A DNA stretch of 64,000 nucleotides from Bog-756 sp963730685 (GTDB lineage: Bacteria; Actinomycetota; Acidimicrobiia; Acidimicrobiales; RAAP-2): positions 1,054,001 through 1,118,000 of the forward strand of contig CAVSSP010000001.1 of assembly GCA_963730685.1 (NCBI GenBank). The letters run 5' to 3'. A model generated the notes under the pieces. It was not told the DNA's origin, ran no database searches, and saw only the letters and a program-made list of their open reading frames with translations. Each line of letters starts with the position of its first letter. The stretch's first letter is position 1. Of this stretch, positions 1-9,143 are shown in pieces. The translations under genes were made by a program, and so were the position numbers.

Positions 1-1154
1 TCCGTCGCCGTCCCGTCAGGAATGCGAGAACGCGCCTCGAGCACCAATCGCCCGTCGGGATCGAAGGCGGCGGCGGCGTCCCCTGAGAGCAACCGGCGAA
101 GGGGATCGCCGGCGATGGACCCGCGCCAGCCCCGGTCGAGCCGGCTGGGCTCGCCGGTCACCAGCAGGGTGATGTCCATCCGGGTGGCCAGCAGGCTGTG
201 GTCGAACTGCAGCTCGTCGGCGATCTGGCGGACCAGGCCGGTGCATACCGCCACCGCCGCCTGGGACGCTCTGGAGTCCACCACGTCGGGTGGGAGCCTG
301 AGCTGGTCCGAGGACAGACTCCGTCCACGTTCGACGGCATCGAGGATCTCGGCGGCCGCTCCCTTGGCCAGGTGCCGGGTGTCGACGCCCCGGAGCCGTT
401 CGAGCTCCACACGGTTGCGCGGTGGCCGCTGGGCGATGGTGAGGATCGCCAGATCCGACAGCACACTCCGGCGGGGCCGGTCGACCCCGGCCGCCCGCTG
501 CTCCCGCCACGCCGCCACCTCCTGGGCCACCCCCCGTGAGCGCCCGGTGAGCTTGCGCACGTCCCCCGCCTTCCACCATGCCTCCTCCGGCACCACCTGG
601 CGCCGTCGGCCGGCGAGCACCTCGGCGCACTCCTCGATGGCCCAGGCGAGCCGGCCCCGCTCCTCGAGCTGGTCGACCATGGAAGCACGCAGCGCCAGCA
701 GGTAACGGACGTCCCCCTCGGCGTAGGCGAGCTGGCTCGACGGAATGGGCCGGTGCAGCCAGTCGGACAGCTGGTCCGTCTTGGGGAGGATGATCCCGAG
801 GACCTGTTCGACCAACCGCGCCAGCGACGGCGTGGACATTCCGAGGAAGCCGGCGGCGATCTGGGTGTCGAACACCGTGGACGGAGCCGCCCCACAGGCG
901 GCCCGGAGCACGTCGACGTCCTGGCCGGCGGCGTGGGCGACGGCGGTGCCCGGTCCGGCGAAGAGCCGGCCCAGGGGCGAGGGATCGACAGCCAGGGGAT
1001 CCACCAGGACCACCTGGTCCGCCCACCCCAGTTGGATGAGGGCCAATTTGGGCCAGTACGTGCGCTCGGTGTGGAACTCGGTGTCGACGGCGTAGAGCTC
1101 CTCCCCGCCCAACTCGTCGCAGAGTGTCTCCAACCGGTCGGAGTCCGAGATCAT
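1..1154 (-). CDS. rnd: Ribonuclease D (partial, runs off left edge)
   Basis: A 3'-5' exoribonuclease of the DEDD superfamily that trims tRNA and other stable RNA 3' ends in the cytoplasm. About 384 residues are visible with no stop before the window edge. The N-terminal exonuclease domain starts with the ExoI signature 'VDTEFHTERTYWPKLALIQ', whose D and E bind the catalytic metals. It continues with an ExoII-like region ('VAHAAGQDVDVL') and ExoIII ('YAEGDVRYLLAL'). A C-terminal HRDC domain ('LAILTIAQRPPRNRVELE') follows. I chose the ATG at 1154; an in-frame GTG at 1178 would add eight residues. The gene is divergent from the monooxygenase operon at 1295. This frame was assembled by eye from the minus strand. 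Confidence 0.9.
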   Translation of the reverse strand, partial: MISDSDRLETLCDELGGEELYAVDTEFHTERTYWPKLALIQLGWADQVVLVDPLAVDPSPLGRLFAGPGTAVAHAAGQDVDVLRAACGAAPSTVFDTQIAAGFLGMSTPSLARLVEQVLGIILPKTDQLSDWLHRPIPSSQLAYAEGDVRYLLALRASMVDQLEERGRLAWAIEECAEVLAGRRRQVVPEEAWWKAGDVRKLTGRSRGVAQEVAAWREQRAAGVDRPRRSVLSDLAILTIAQRPPRNRVELERLRGVDTRHLAKGAAAEILDAVERGRSLSSDQLRLPPDVVDSRASQAAVAVCTGLVRQIADELQFDHSLLATRMDITLLVTGEPSRLDRGWRGSIAGDPLRRLLSGDAAAAFDPDGRLVLEARSRIPDGTAT

Positions 1155-1281
1155 GACGGGCGAGGCGGCGGAACTCACCGACAGGAACGTACTCCACCAG
1201 GGAACTTCGGGTTGGCGGGTCGGCCGTCAGCCGGTGGATCTCTTCGCCGCGTCACTCCGAAGCGGAGAACGAGAGTTGTCC

Positions 1282-1287
1282 TAGTAT
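1282..1287 (+). promoter_or_regulatory. Probable -10 box of a leaderless promoter (TAGTAT)
   Basis: TAGTAT is followed by seven bases and then the ATG of the monooxygenase at 1295. That puts the expected transcription start at or within a base of the start codon. No Shine-Dalgarno sequence precedes the ATG, which fits a leaderless mRNA as is common in actinobacteria. Confidence 0.5.
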
Positions 1288-1294
1288 TGCCCGC

Positions 1295-3121
1295 ATGTCC
1301 GGATCCACGCATACGCCGGCGAGCTACGACCCCGAGGCCGTCCGCGCCAAGTACCTCGCCGAGCGCGACAAGCGGCTGGTGCCCAACCGCGCCGACATCC
1401 GGGACTTGCGGACCGACGAGCACTTCGCCCGCTACCGCGACGACCCGTTCACGCCGCTCGTCGAGCGGGACCCGGTCGCCGACGAGGCCGACGTCGTGAT
1501 CGTGGGCGGAGGGATCGCCGGGGTCCTCGCCGGTGCCCGCCTCCGCCAGGCCGGGCTCGACCGCATCCGCATCGTCGACCAGGCGGGTGGGATCGGGGGC
1601 ACCTGGTACTGGAACCGCTACCCGGGAGTGATGTGCGACGTCGAGTCGCACATCTACCTCCCCATGCTCGAGGAGCTCGACTACATCCCGTCTCAGCGCT
1701 ACGCGTTCGGTGAGGAGATCCGGCGTCACCTGGTGGCGGTCGCAGACCGGTTCGACCTGGTGGACGATGCCCTGTTCCACACCGGGGTCACGCGTGCCAC
1801 CTGGCAGGAGGATGCCGCCCGGTGGCTGATCGAAACCGACCGTGGCGACCAGGTCACCTGCCGCTGGTACGTGTTGGCCGTCGGGATCCTGAATCTCTTG
1901 AAACTGCCCACCATCCCGGGCATGGAGGACTTTGCCGGGCGGTCGTTCCACACGGGCCGGTGGGACTACGAGTACACCGGCGGCGGACCGGGCGAGCCCC
2001 TCACCGGCCTGGCGGACAAGGTCGTCGCCCTCATCGGTACGGGGGCGAGTGGGATCCAGTGCGTGCCACCGCTGGCCGAGTCGGCCAAGCAGCTCTACGT
2101 GTTCCAGCGCACGCCGTCGGCCATCGGCGAGCGGGGCAACCGGTCCACCGATCCCGACTTCGCCGCCGGGTTGGAGCCGGGGTGGCAGAGGGCCCGAATG
2201 GACAACTTCCAGGGAATCATCATGGGCCGGCCCGTCGAGGCCGACCTGGTGGACGACGGATGGACGCACGACTACGCCGCCAGTCGCAACGCCCCGCGCC
2301 ACGAGGGGATGACCATGGAGGAGTACCTGCGCAGCGCCGAGGAGATCGACTACCAGGTCATGGAGGCGCACCGGCGCAGGGTCGAGGAGTTGGTGGCCGA
2401 TCCGGCCACGGCCGAGATCCTCAAGCCGTACTACCGGTACCTGTGCAAACGGCCGTGCTTCCACGACGAGTACCTTCCCGCCCTCAACAACGCCAATGTC
2501 ACGGTGGTCGACTGTCCGGCCGGGTTCGAGCGGATCACGAAGCTGGGCCCGGTCGTCGACGGCAATCAGTACGAGGTCGACTGCATCATCTACGGCACCG
2601 GCTTCGAGGCCGAACTGACCCCACTCTTCCGACGGGCCGGCCACGAGATCGTCGGTCGCGGCGGCGTCACCCTGGCCGAGAAGTGGGGCGACGGTGCCGC
2701 CAGCCTGTTCGGGATGATGAGCCGCGGTTTCCCGAACATGTTCGTCATGCCGGCCCCGGGACAACAGGCGGTGGTGACGGTCAACTACACGCAGCTGGCC
2801 GTACTCGGAGCCCAGTTCATCGGCACCACCGTCGGCCAGATCGAGCAGCGGGGCGCAGAGGTGTTCGATGTGAGCGCCGAGGCCGAGGAGGGATGGACGA
2901 AGGAGATCACCGCCTCCTTCGTCGATGCCAGCTCCATCATGTCGGCCTGCACCCCCTCGCGCCTCAACAACGAGGGCCATCCCGAGGAGATGAACCCCCG
3001 CAACGGCAACTACGGCAGGGGGCTGGGCGACTGGTTCGCCTACCGCGAGCTGCTGGAGCAGTGGCTCGAGGCCGGCACCCTGGAAGGCCTCGAGCTCAAG
3101 GCCCGGTCGACGACGTCGTGA
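1295..3121 (+). CDS. Baeyer-Villiger-type flavin monooxygenase
   Basis: A 608-residue class B flavoprotein monooxygenase predicted to insert oxygen next to a ketone (giving an ester or lactone), using FAD and NADPH. An N-terminal extension of about 65 residues precedes the FAD Rossmann motif 'VGGGIAGVLAG' near residue 70. Next come 'GGTWYWNRYPGVMCD', typical of cyclohexanone and phenylacetone monooxygenases, and the BVMO fingerprint-like 'FAGRSFHTGRWDY' near residue 215. A second dinucleotide motif 'ALIGTGASGIQ' binds NADPH. Length and motif order fit the family. It is the first gene of a three-gene operon, and its stop overlaps the next start (GTGA). The substrate cannot be read from sequence; a ketone made by the adjacent SDR is the natural guess. 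Confidence 0.88.
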   Translation: MSGSTHTPASYDPEAVRAKYLAERDKRLVPNRADIRDLRTDEHFARYRDDPFTPLVERDPVADEADVVIVGGGIAGVLAGARLRQAGLDRIRIVDQAGGIGGTWYWNRYPGVMCDVESHIYLPMLEELDYIPSQRYAFGEEIRRHLVAVADRFDLVDDALFHTGVTRATWQEDAARWLIETDRGDQVTCRWYVLAVGILNLLKLPTIPGMEDFAGRSFHTGRWDYEYTGGGPGEPLTGLADKVVALIGTGASGIQCVPPLAESAKQLYVFQRTPSAIGERGNRSTDPDFAAGLEPGWQRARMDNFQGIIMGRPVEADLVDDGWTHDYAASRNAPRHEGMTMEEYLRSAEEIDYQVMEAHRRRVEELVADPATAEILKPYYRYLCKRPCFHDEYLPALNNANVTVVDCPAGFERITKLGPVVDGNQYEVDCIIYGTGFEAELTPLFRRAGHEIVGRGGVTLAEKWGDGAASLFGMMSRGFPNMFVMPAPGQQAVVTVNYTQLAVLGAQFIGTTVGQIEQRGAEVFDVSAEAEEGWTKEITASFVDASSIMSACTPSRLNNEGHPEEMNPRNGNYGRGLGDWFAYRELLEQWLEAGTLEGLELKARSTTS

Positions 3122-4770
3122 GCCCTCGTCAGCGGGTCGCCGTCGTGACCGGCGGCGGAGGTGGGATCGGAGGGGCCATCGCCGAGGAGCTGGGCCTTGG
3201 CGGGTGGTTCGTCGTCACGGTCGACCCCCTCGTGACCCTCGACGGTGCCGAGCGGCTACCCGATCAGGGGGAGACCACCGCCGGTCGCATCGTGGCCAAG
3301 GGCGGCTCGGCCCGCGCCTCATCGGTGTCGGTGACCGACGCAGAGGCGGTCAGCGACCTGTTCGGCGAACTGGCCGACGAGCACGGTGGGCTCGACGCCG
3401 TCATCAACGTGGCCGGCATCACCCGGCAGACCTATTTCGGAAGGGGCACGGAAGAAGACTGGCTGGCGGTGCTCTCCGTGCACCTCGGGGGCTACCTCAA
3501 CGTGCTCGACGCCGCGCTGCCGCTCATGGCCGCGGCCGGGCACGGGCACGTCCTCGGTGTCACCTCGGGCTCGGGGTGGCGAGCCGCCGATGCCGGCGCC
3601 TACAGCTGCGCCAAGCGGGCGGTGGCCGCACTCACGTGGCAACTGGGCCGGCTGGCGCCCCCGGGCGTGACGGTCAATGCCATGTCGCCCATCGCGGCCA
3701 CCCGGATGATGGCCTCGGCCCTCGAGCGCGCTCGCAAGGCCGGCCTGTCCGGCGGTGGCGGAATCTCCTTCCTGTCGGTGGCGGGACCCGAGGACCTGGG
3801 TCCGCTCGGTGCCTACCTGGTCGGTGAGGAGTTCGGATGGTGCAGCGGTCGGGTGCTCTTCGCCGGCGGTCCGGAAGTGGCGGTGGTGGACGAACCCCGC
3901 CTCCTCGAGGTGGTGCGGAGCGACGGGGTGGTCTCCATCGCCCGGGTGCTGGAGGCCGTGATCCCCGGTGCGTTCGCCAAGGCCGAGGCCGACCAGGCCA
4001 GCGCCGGTGGCGGCAACCCGCGATTCGGTCCGATCTTCGACGAACCGGCCGCCGAGGACGCACCGGTGCCTCCGTCCTCGTGTGTCGTCGTCACCGACCG
4101 ACCACACCTGGCGGCTTCGATCACCGCTGCGCTCGAGGCCCGTTCCGTCACCTGTCACCGCGTGGAGGTGGCGCACGGCTTCCGCCAGGCCGCCGACGCG
4201 CTGCACGCCGTCGTGGAGGCCACCGGCCCGGTCGACGCCGTCGTCCTCGCTCCTGGCGGTCAACGGTCACCGGTCGCCTCGTCGGAGGGTTGGGAGCGGG
4301 TGTTGGACGACCACCGCGGGATCGTGGAGGACATCCACACCGACGCCGCGTGGGCGCGGGCGACCGCCGACTACGCCGCCGCCGCCGGACGACCGGTCCG
4401 CCTGGTCACCCTCACGGACGCCACCACCACCGGAGGCCGCAGTCGGGCCCAGGCGGCGGTGCAGCATGCCCGAGTTGCATCGAGCGCCACCGAAGGTCGC
4501 GTCACCGCCTTCGCCGCCGGCATCGAGGTGTCGGAGGACGCATCCGGCCCACCGGCCGCCGAGCTGGTCGCACACCTGCTCGGCCATCCCGAGGCGGCCG
4601 TCCTCGCCGGCGCCGAGCTGGCGGTCGGCCCCGGCTGGATCGGCCTCCGCAGCCACCCCCGGCCGATCGGCGCCGTCACCTTCGGTGGTCCCTCCGTCCC
4701 CGATTGGCTCGACGGAACCCTGCGGGAGATCGTCGACGCCGCCGGCCACCCCCGGGGCATGGAGGTGTGA
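3118..4770 (+). CDS. Short-chain dehydrogenase/reductase with a second SDR-like domain
   Basis: A 550-residue protein. The first 270 residues form a complete NAD(P)-dependent SDR: 'VTGGGGGIGGAIA' for cofactor binding, 'NVAGI' and catalytic 'YSCAKRA' (YxxxK). After a linker, residues 320-550 look like another Rossmann-type fold ('CVVVTDRPHLAASITAALE', later 'VDAVVLAPGG') but lack the glycine-rich loop and a YxxxK motif. The C-terminal half is therefore probably structural or regulatory. The GTG start lies in the GTGA overlap with the monooxygenase stop, so translation is likely coupled. The likely role is oxidation of an alcohol to the ketone used by the monooxygenase (inference from context). 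The downstream amidohydrolase start overlaps the stop by one base. Confidence 0.82.
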   Translation: MSPRQRVAVVTGGGGGIGGAIAEELGLGGWFVVTVDPLVTLDGAERLPDQGETTAGRIVAKGGSARASSVSVTDAEAVSDLFGELADEHGGLDAVINVAGITRQTYFGRGTEEDWLAVLSVHLGGYLNVLDAALPLMAAAGHGHVLGVTSGSGWRAADAGAYSCAKRAVAALTWQLGRLAPPGVTVNAMSPIAATRMMASALERARKAGLSGGGGISFLSVAGPEDLGPLGAYLVGEEFGWCSGRVLFAGGPEVAVVDEPRLLEVVRSDGVVSIARVLEAVIPGAFAKAEADQASAGGGNPRFGPIFDEPAAEDAPVPPSSCVVVTDRPHLAASITAALEARSVTCHRVEVAHGFRQAADALHAVVEATGPVDAVVLAPGGQRSPVASSEGWERVLDDHRGIVEDIHTDAAWARATADYAAAAGRPVRLVTLTDATTTGGRSRAQAAVQHARVASSATEGRVTAFAAGIEVSEDASGPPAAELVAHLLGHPEAAVLAGAELAVGPGWIGLRSHPRPIGAVTFGGPSVPDWLDGTLREIVDAAGHPRGMEV

Positions 4771-5654
4771 TGACCGAGCCGCCCACCCGTGTCGTCGATG
4801 CCCACGTCCACCTCTGGGACCCGGCCCGCACCGATTGGTACCCGTACCTCTCGCGGCCCCTGGCCGGCGCCCAAGGCGCGTCCGACGCCCCCGGCGATGC
4901 GTCGAGGATGTCCCGCCGCTTCGATGTCGACAGCTACCGGGCCGAATCGGCCCGGTGGAACGTCGAGAAGTTCGTCAACGTCGCCGCCGCCACCGGTCGT
5001 CATTCCGTCGAGGAGACCGTCGAGCTCGACAGCCTCGCCGGTGTTCGCGGCGGTCCCGACGCCATCGTCGGTGGCCTTCCGCCGACGGACAGCGTGGCCG
5101 AGTCCGTCGAACTCCTCGATCGCCAGATGGCCGCACCACGATTCCGTGGGGTCCGACCGATGGGCGCCTCCGCGGGGCCGCTCCCCGCTGCCGGCGTTCT
5201 CGACGCCCTGTCGGAGCGGAACCTCTTGTTCGAGCTGATGACCCATCCCGATCAACTTCGCTCGGCGGCGGCTCAGCTCAGTGCCTTCGATGATCTGGTC
5301 GTGGTGGTCGAGCACACCGGGTGGCCCCGCTCGAACTCGGACGAGGAGCACTCCCTCTGGCGGACCGGTATCGACGCCCTGGCCGGCCTCGGAGGCAATG
5401 TGATGTGCAAGCTCTCCGGCCTGGCGATGCCGTTCGGATCCATCAGCGTCGACGCCTTCGCACCGTGGATCGAGTACGCCATCGGCGCGTTCGGCGCCGA
5501 CCGTTGCATGTTCGCCAGCAACTTCCCCGTCGACTCGATGTACGGCACCTTCGACGAGCTCTACGCCGTGTTCGGCTCCGTCACCGCCGGCCTCGACGGT
5601 GACGCCCGCGACAAGCTCTTTGCCGGGAACGCCGAGCGCGTCTACCGCTGCTAG
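4770..5654 (+). CDS. Amidohydrolase-2 family TIM-barrel hydrolase
   Basis: A 294-residue metal-dependent hydrolase of the amidohydrolase-2 (PF04909) type. It opens with the metal-binding HxH motif in 'VVDAHVHLWDP' at about residue 10. Barrel strands include 'FRGVRPMG', 'VVVEHTGWP' and the terminal 'DRCMFASNFPVDS', whose Asp is a usual catalytic or metal ligand. Homologues hydrolyse lactones (for example L-fuconolactone or 2-pyrone dicarboxylate) or decarboxylate aromatics. A lactonase or esterase-like step after Baeyer-Villiger oxidation fits the operon. The ATG overlaps the upstream TGA by one base (TGATG), and GGAGG at 4761 serves as the ribosome site. It is the last gene of the operon and converges with a c-di-GMP gene. 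Confidence 0.82.
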   Translation: MTEPPTRVVDAHVHLWDPARTDWYPYLSRPLAGAQGASDAPGDASRMSRRFDVDSYRAESARWNVEKFVNVAAATGRHSVEETVELDSLAGVRGGPDAIVGGLPPTDSVAESVELLDRQMAAPRFRGVRPMGASAGPLPAAGVLDALSERNLLFELMTHPDQLRSAAAQLSAFDDLVVVVEHTGWPRSNSDEEHSLWRTGIDALAGLGGNVMCKLSGLAMPFGSISVDAFAPWIEYAIGAFGADRCMFASNFPVDSMYGTFDELYAVFGSVTAGLDGDARDKLFAGNAERVYRC

Positions 5655-5732
5655 GGAGCGGAGCGCATCGCTCGCTTCAGTGCCAGCCCCGGGGGACCGC
5701 TCCGAAGGCCGTTCCGTGGTGGAGCAGCGGAT

Positions 5733-8045
5733 TCAGGGGTTCGCCGTCGAATCCTCTGCAGCGCGGAATCGGAAGGCGAGATCTTCGGCCGGTTGCGGTC
5801 GGCTGATGCAGTAGCCCTGGGCGACGTCGCAGCCGTACTCCGTCAGCAGCTCGAGGGTCTCTTCATCCTCGATCCCCTCGGCCACGATGCGTAGGCCCAA
5901 TGCATGTCCGAGTTCGATGGTCGAGCGCACGACGTCCAGGTCGCGGTTCGCACCGTCGTCGGTCACCCTGGTGATGAACGAACGGTCCAACTTGAGCTCG
6001 GTCACCGCCAGGTCGCGGAGGTAGGCGAGCGAGGTGACGCCGGCGCCGAAGTCGTCGATGGACACGATGATGCCGAGGTTCTGCAGCGCTTGGATCACCT
6101 TCTGGCACGTCCCGAAGTCGGCGATGACATTCGTCTCCGTCAGCTCGATCACGAGGGCGGCGGCGGGCAGTCCATGATGATCGAGTCGCTCGAGGACCAT
6201 GTCCACGAACCCGGCTTCGAGGAGGTTGGAGGGTGCGACGTTGACGGCCACGGAGAACGGGCTCCCCGAGCTCCTCCACACCGCGCACTGGGCCAGGGCC
6301 TTGTCGAGCACCCATGCGGTGATCTTCTGCATGAGCCCGGCCTCCTCGGCCAGGGGAAGGAACTGGTCGGGGAACACGAGACCGAGTCGGGGATGCATCC
6401 AGCGGATCAACGCCTCGACGGCTTGGACCTCCCGTGTGCGCAGGTCGAGCTGGGGTTGGTAGTGCAGGACCAACTGGCCGGCATCGATGGCCTCGCTGAG
6501 CTCCTCGGCGAGCCGCATGTGGTCCTGTCCCTCGTCCAGCGTCTCGACGAATCGCGCGAACGGGGTCCGGCCCAGCTTGGCGCGGTACATGGCCACGTCC
6601 GCACACCAGATCAACCTGGCGCTGTCGGTGGCGTCGGTCGGAGCAACGGCGATCCCGATGCTCGCCCCGATGCTGGCATTGACGGAGTTGAGCAGGAACG
6701 GCTCGCGGAGGTCCTGCGTGAGCCGTTCGGCCACGGAGGTGGCGTACTCGACGTCGCCTCCGGCCAGGACCACTGCGAACTCGTCTCCCCCGAGCCGGAC
6801 CAGGAGATCGTCATCGCGGAGGGAGCCCTCGAGGCGCGTTCCCAGCTGTCGCAGCAGCTCGTCGCCGGCCGGGTGCCCGAATGAGTCGTTGATCTCCTTG
6901 AAGCGATCGAGATCGACGAAGAGGAAGGCGAGCCCTTCAGGGTGCGTCTCCTCGTGATATCCGGCAAAGAACTCATCGAGTACCCGGAACAGATAGCGCC
7001 GATTGCGGAGTCCGGTGAGCTCGTCGGTGACCGCTTGTCGATGGCGCTCCTGACTGAGGCTTTCCAGGCCTCGCACGGACACGACGAGGCGGATCCCGAC
7101 GAAGAGGAGGGTGGCGGTCGCCAGCGACAACGAGAAGCGGCTGACGGACAGGAAGGTCCCCATGAACAAGAGGATGAGGGCACCGGCGGCGGCGGACGTG
7201 GGGAGCACGATTCCGGTGGACTGCTCGAGGGTGACCGGGCTCGGAGGTCTGAGGCGTACCCACACCACCATGGCCATGAGCACGATCGCCGCCGGCCAGG
7301 CGATGGCATTGAGGTCCATCCCGAACCGGGTGGCCCCGAACGAGCTCTGCAGGAAGTTGGACGAGTCGCCGAAGATGTTCAGCGCCGTCCCGGTGGCCAG
7401 GAGGACCCACGGCGACTTCTTGCAGCCCGGCAGAATGGCGAAGCCGCCCACGATGAGCCCGAACAGGAGCGCGTCCCCGATGGGTAGGGCCAGATTGGCC
7501 AAGGTGGCGGTGCCGTCGAGCCCGGCCGATCCGTGAAGGATGAGCGCAGCGCAGACGGCGGCGGTACCCAGCCCGGCGATGGCGCCGTCCAGCCAGTTGT
7601 CGGCGGTGACCCGCCTGGCCTGTCCCCGGATGAAGAAGACCACGGCGAGGAGGGCGAATGGGTAGAACGCGATGTAGAACACGTCCGCAGCAGACAGTGA
7701 CGGGGGAGTGGCCCCTCCGATGGACTGGACGGTGATCACGACGTCGCCGAGTGCCCACGAGAAGAGGCCGAGTCCGAGGAACAACGCGGTGAGTCGGCCC
7801 GGCCGGCGGACCAGGGCCCTGGCCATGCAGACTCCGCTGGCGAACAGCTCCACGCCGCAGACGACCCAGCCGTCGAGCCACGTCCAGTAGGACTCGTTGG
7901 TCCGCAGGACGACCGACATGAGGTAGGCGAAGACGATCACGCCGGCGAGCGCCAGGCCGGCCCAGGCCCCGATCTCCGTTCGGGTCAGCCGGTCTGATGC
8001 CCGCCCATTCTCACCGTGCCGCCGGGTAAGGCTGAGTTGACCCAT
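5733..8045 (-). CDS. Membrane GGDEF-EAL c-di-GMP enzyme
   Basis: A 770-residue bifunctional diguanylate cyclase/phosphodiesterase candidate. The N-terminal 300 residues hold about eight to ten hydrophobic segments, forming a multi-pass sensor region without a recognised ligand motif. The GGDEF domain has an intact active site ('RLGGDEFAVVLA') and conserved 'FVDLDRFKEINDSFGH'. The EAL domain has 'EALIRWMHP', 'ELTETN', 'IDDFGAG' and 'AEGIE', so both catalytic sites look complete. The ATG at 8045 was chosen because the preceding 38 residues are Arg/Pro-rich and look non-coding; a longer start at 8159 is possible. No RxxD inhibitory site was checked in detail. It stands alone on the minus strand, convergent with the amidohydrolase. 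Confidence 0.9.
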   Translation of the reverse strand: MGQLSLTRRHGENGRASDRLTRTEIGAWAGLALAGVIVFAYLMSVVLRTNESYWTWLDGWVVCGVELFASGVCMARALVRRPGRLTALFLGLGLFSWALGDVVITVQSIGGATPPSLSAADVFYIAFYPFALLAVVFFIRGQARRVTADNWLDGAIAGLGTAAVCAALILHGSAGLDGTATLANLALPIGDALLFGLIVGGFAILPGCKKSPWVLLATGTALNIFGDSSNFLQSSFGATRFGMDLNAIAWPAAIVLMAMVVWVRLRPPSPVTLEQSTGIVLPTSAAAGALILLFMGTFLSVSRFSLSLATATLLFVGIRLVVSVRGLESLSQERHRQAVTDELTGLRNRRYLFRVLDEFFAGYHEETHPEGLAFLFVDLDRFKEINDSFGHPAGDELLRQLGTRLEGSLRDDDLLVRLGGDEFAVVLAGGDVEYATSVAERLTQDLREPFLLNSVNASIGASIGIAVAPTDATDSARLIWCADVAMYRAKLGRTPFARFVETLDEGQDHMRLAEELSEAIDAGQLVLHYQPQLDLRTREVQAVEALIRWMHPRLGLVFPDQFLPLAEEAGLMQKITAWVLDKALAQCAVWRSSGSPFSVAVNVAPSNLLEAGFVDMVLERLDHHGLPAAALVIELTETNVIADFGTCQKVIQALQNLGIIVSIDDFGAGVTSLAYLRDLAVTELKLDRSFITRVTDDGANRDLDVVRSTIELGHALGLRIVAEGIEDEETLELLTEYGCDVAQGYCISRPQPAEDLAFRFRAAEDSTANP

Positions 8046-8215
8046 TGGATGACTGTCGGCCCCTTTCCCGTCCACCTTGAGGTCGGTGGCCCGCCGGTGT
8101 GGACGCAGCGCTCCGGGTTTGCCGCCCAGCGGTGGCCCAGCGGCCGGCCGGCGGGCCAACCATCCGACGGTGCCGCCGACCCGGGATCCGGAGCCGATCG
8201 TGGCTCCGGACAGGC

Positions 8216-8563
8216 TCAGATCTGGCTCGTCGTGCCGTTCACCGAACCCACGTAGGTGGCGACCTGCTCACCGTCGACCAGGACGCGACAGGTCTGATCC
8301 CTGAATCCGCCGAGGATGCCCTTCCGGGACTTCTCGACGACGACGTCGTGCCGCTCCTCCCGCCCGACGGGAAACTCATAGCGTCGGGTCTTGTGGAAGG
8401 TGAACACCCTCCAATCTCCCGCCGCGCTCTCTCCGTCGACGTGGATCCGGACCTGGCCGAACCACTGGTTGAAATGCAGGTGCACGTCGTGGGTCTCCTC
8501 CGTGCCGACGGCCACTCTGAAGTCCACGATTCCTCCCCGGTCGATCGAACCCCGCTCTTCCAT
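8216..8563 (-). CDS. Conserved-looking hypothetical protein (115 aa)
   Basis: A small soluble protein I cannot assign to a named family. Alternating hydrophobic/charged stretches ('VDFRVAVGTEETHDVHLHFNQWF', then a basic 'YEFPVGREERHDVVVEKSRK' segment and 'RVLVDGEQVATYVGS') predict a mostly beta structure. There is no signal peptide, membrane segment or cysteine pair. It ends in 'GSVNGTTSQI'. It lies between the GGDEF-EAL gene and the Lrp regulator, all on the minus strand but with 50-170 bp gaps, so it need not be co-transcribed. The start at 8563 is the only good ATG in frame. Coding potential is supported by strong G/C third positions. Confidence 0.6.
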   Translation of the reverse strand: MEERGSIDRGGIVDFRVAVGTEETHDVHLHFNQWFGQVRIHVDGESAAGDWRVFTFHKTRRYEFPVGREERHDVVVEKSRKGILGGFRDQTCRVLVDGEQVATYVGSVNGTTSQI

Positions 8564-8618
8564 CGGCAGGATCCGGTCGGATCCTGAGCGGTTGCCGGGG
8601 CAGCGCGGTGGCGGCAGG

Positions 8619-9110
8619 TCACCTGGTGCCGGCCGGGGCCCCCTGTCCCGACCGTGCCGTCACCAGCGGGCGGGTCCGGTAGGGGATGAGGTGGCGCAGT
8701 ACCAACGCGGTCCGCGTCCTGCGCACGCCCGGGCAGGCCAGGATGTCCTGGCCGAGTCGGTACAGGTGGCCCGTGTCGACGGCCACGACTCGGACGAGGA
8801 TGTCCTGGTCGCCGCTGGTCGCCACCACCTCGAGCACTTCGGCCATGCCGTCGAGCGTCTCGACCACCGTCGCCAAGCGGCTCTGGTCCAGATCGGCGCT
8901 GATGACCGCATCGATCGAGTAGCCGAGCTCGACCGGGAGGAGCCGGGTGCTGTGGGCGCGCATGAGGCCGGATTCCTCGAGGTGGGCCAGTCGGGTCTGC
9001 ACGGTCCGCCTGGCCAGGCCGAGGGCTTCGGCGATGTTCACCACCGGGCGCCGAGGGTCGCCGTCGAGCTCGAGGACGATCTGTGCATTGGTGCTGTCGA
9101 AGTCGATCAT
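8619..9110 (-). CDS. Lrp/AsnC-family transcriptional regulator
   Basis: A 163-residue feast/famine regulator. The N-terminal winged HTH ('NIAEALGLARRTVQTRLAHLEESGLM') is followed by an alpha/beta RAM effector domain ('SDQ..' region 'VATSGDQDILVRVVAVDTGHLYRL'), the usual architecture for amino-acid-responsive octamers. The ATG at 9110 is preferred because the 17 residues upstream (from 9161) run through the operator region. It is divergent from a ThDP keto-acid decarboxylase, and nested inverted repeats lie in the 102-bp gap. Autoregulation plus control of the decarboxylase by an amino or keto acid is the likely arrangement (inference). Confidence 0.87.
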   Translation of the reverse strand: MIDFDSTNAQIVLELDGDPRRPVVNIAEALGLARRTVQTRLAHLEESGLMRAHSTRLLPVELGYSIDAVISADLDQSRLATVVETLDGMAEVLEVVATSGDQDILVRVVAVDTGHLYRLGQDILACPGVRRTRTALVLRHLIPYRTRPLVTARSGQGAPAGTR

Positions 9111-9143
9111 CTCGTAATCATATTGTACTGGAAAGTACATGCT

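Noticed and set aside
16..1197. Long open frames at the left edge in other minus-strand frames
   Set aside because: Translations are Arg/Pro/Gly-rich without domain motifs. The third frame gives a clear RNase D that runs off the window.
1175..2980. A 601-codon minus-strand frame opposite the monooxygenase
   Set aside because: It mirrors the BVMO codons and lacks domains; the plus-strand protein has clear family motifs.
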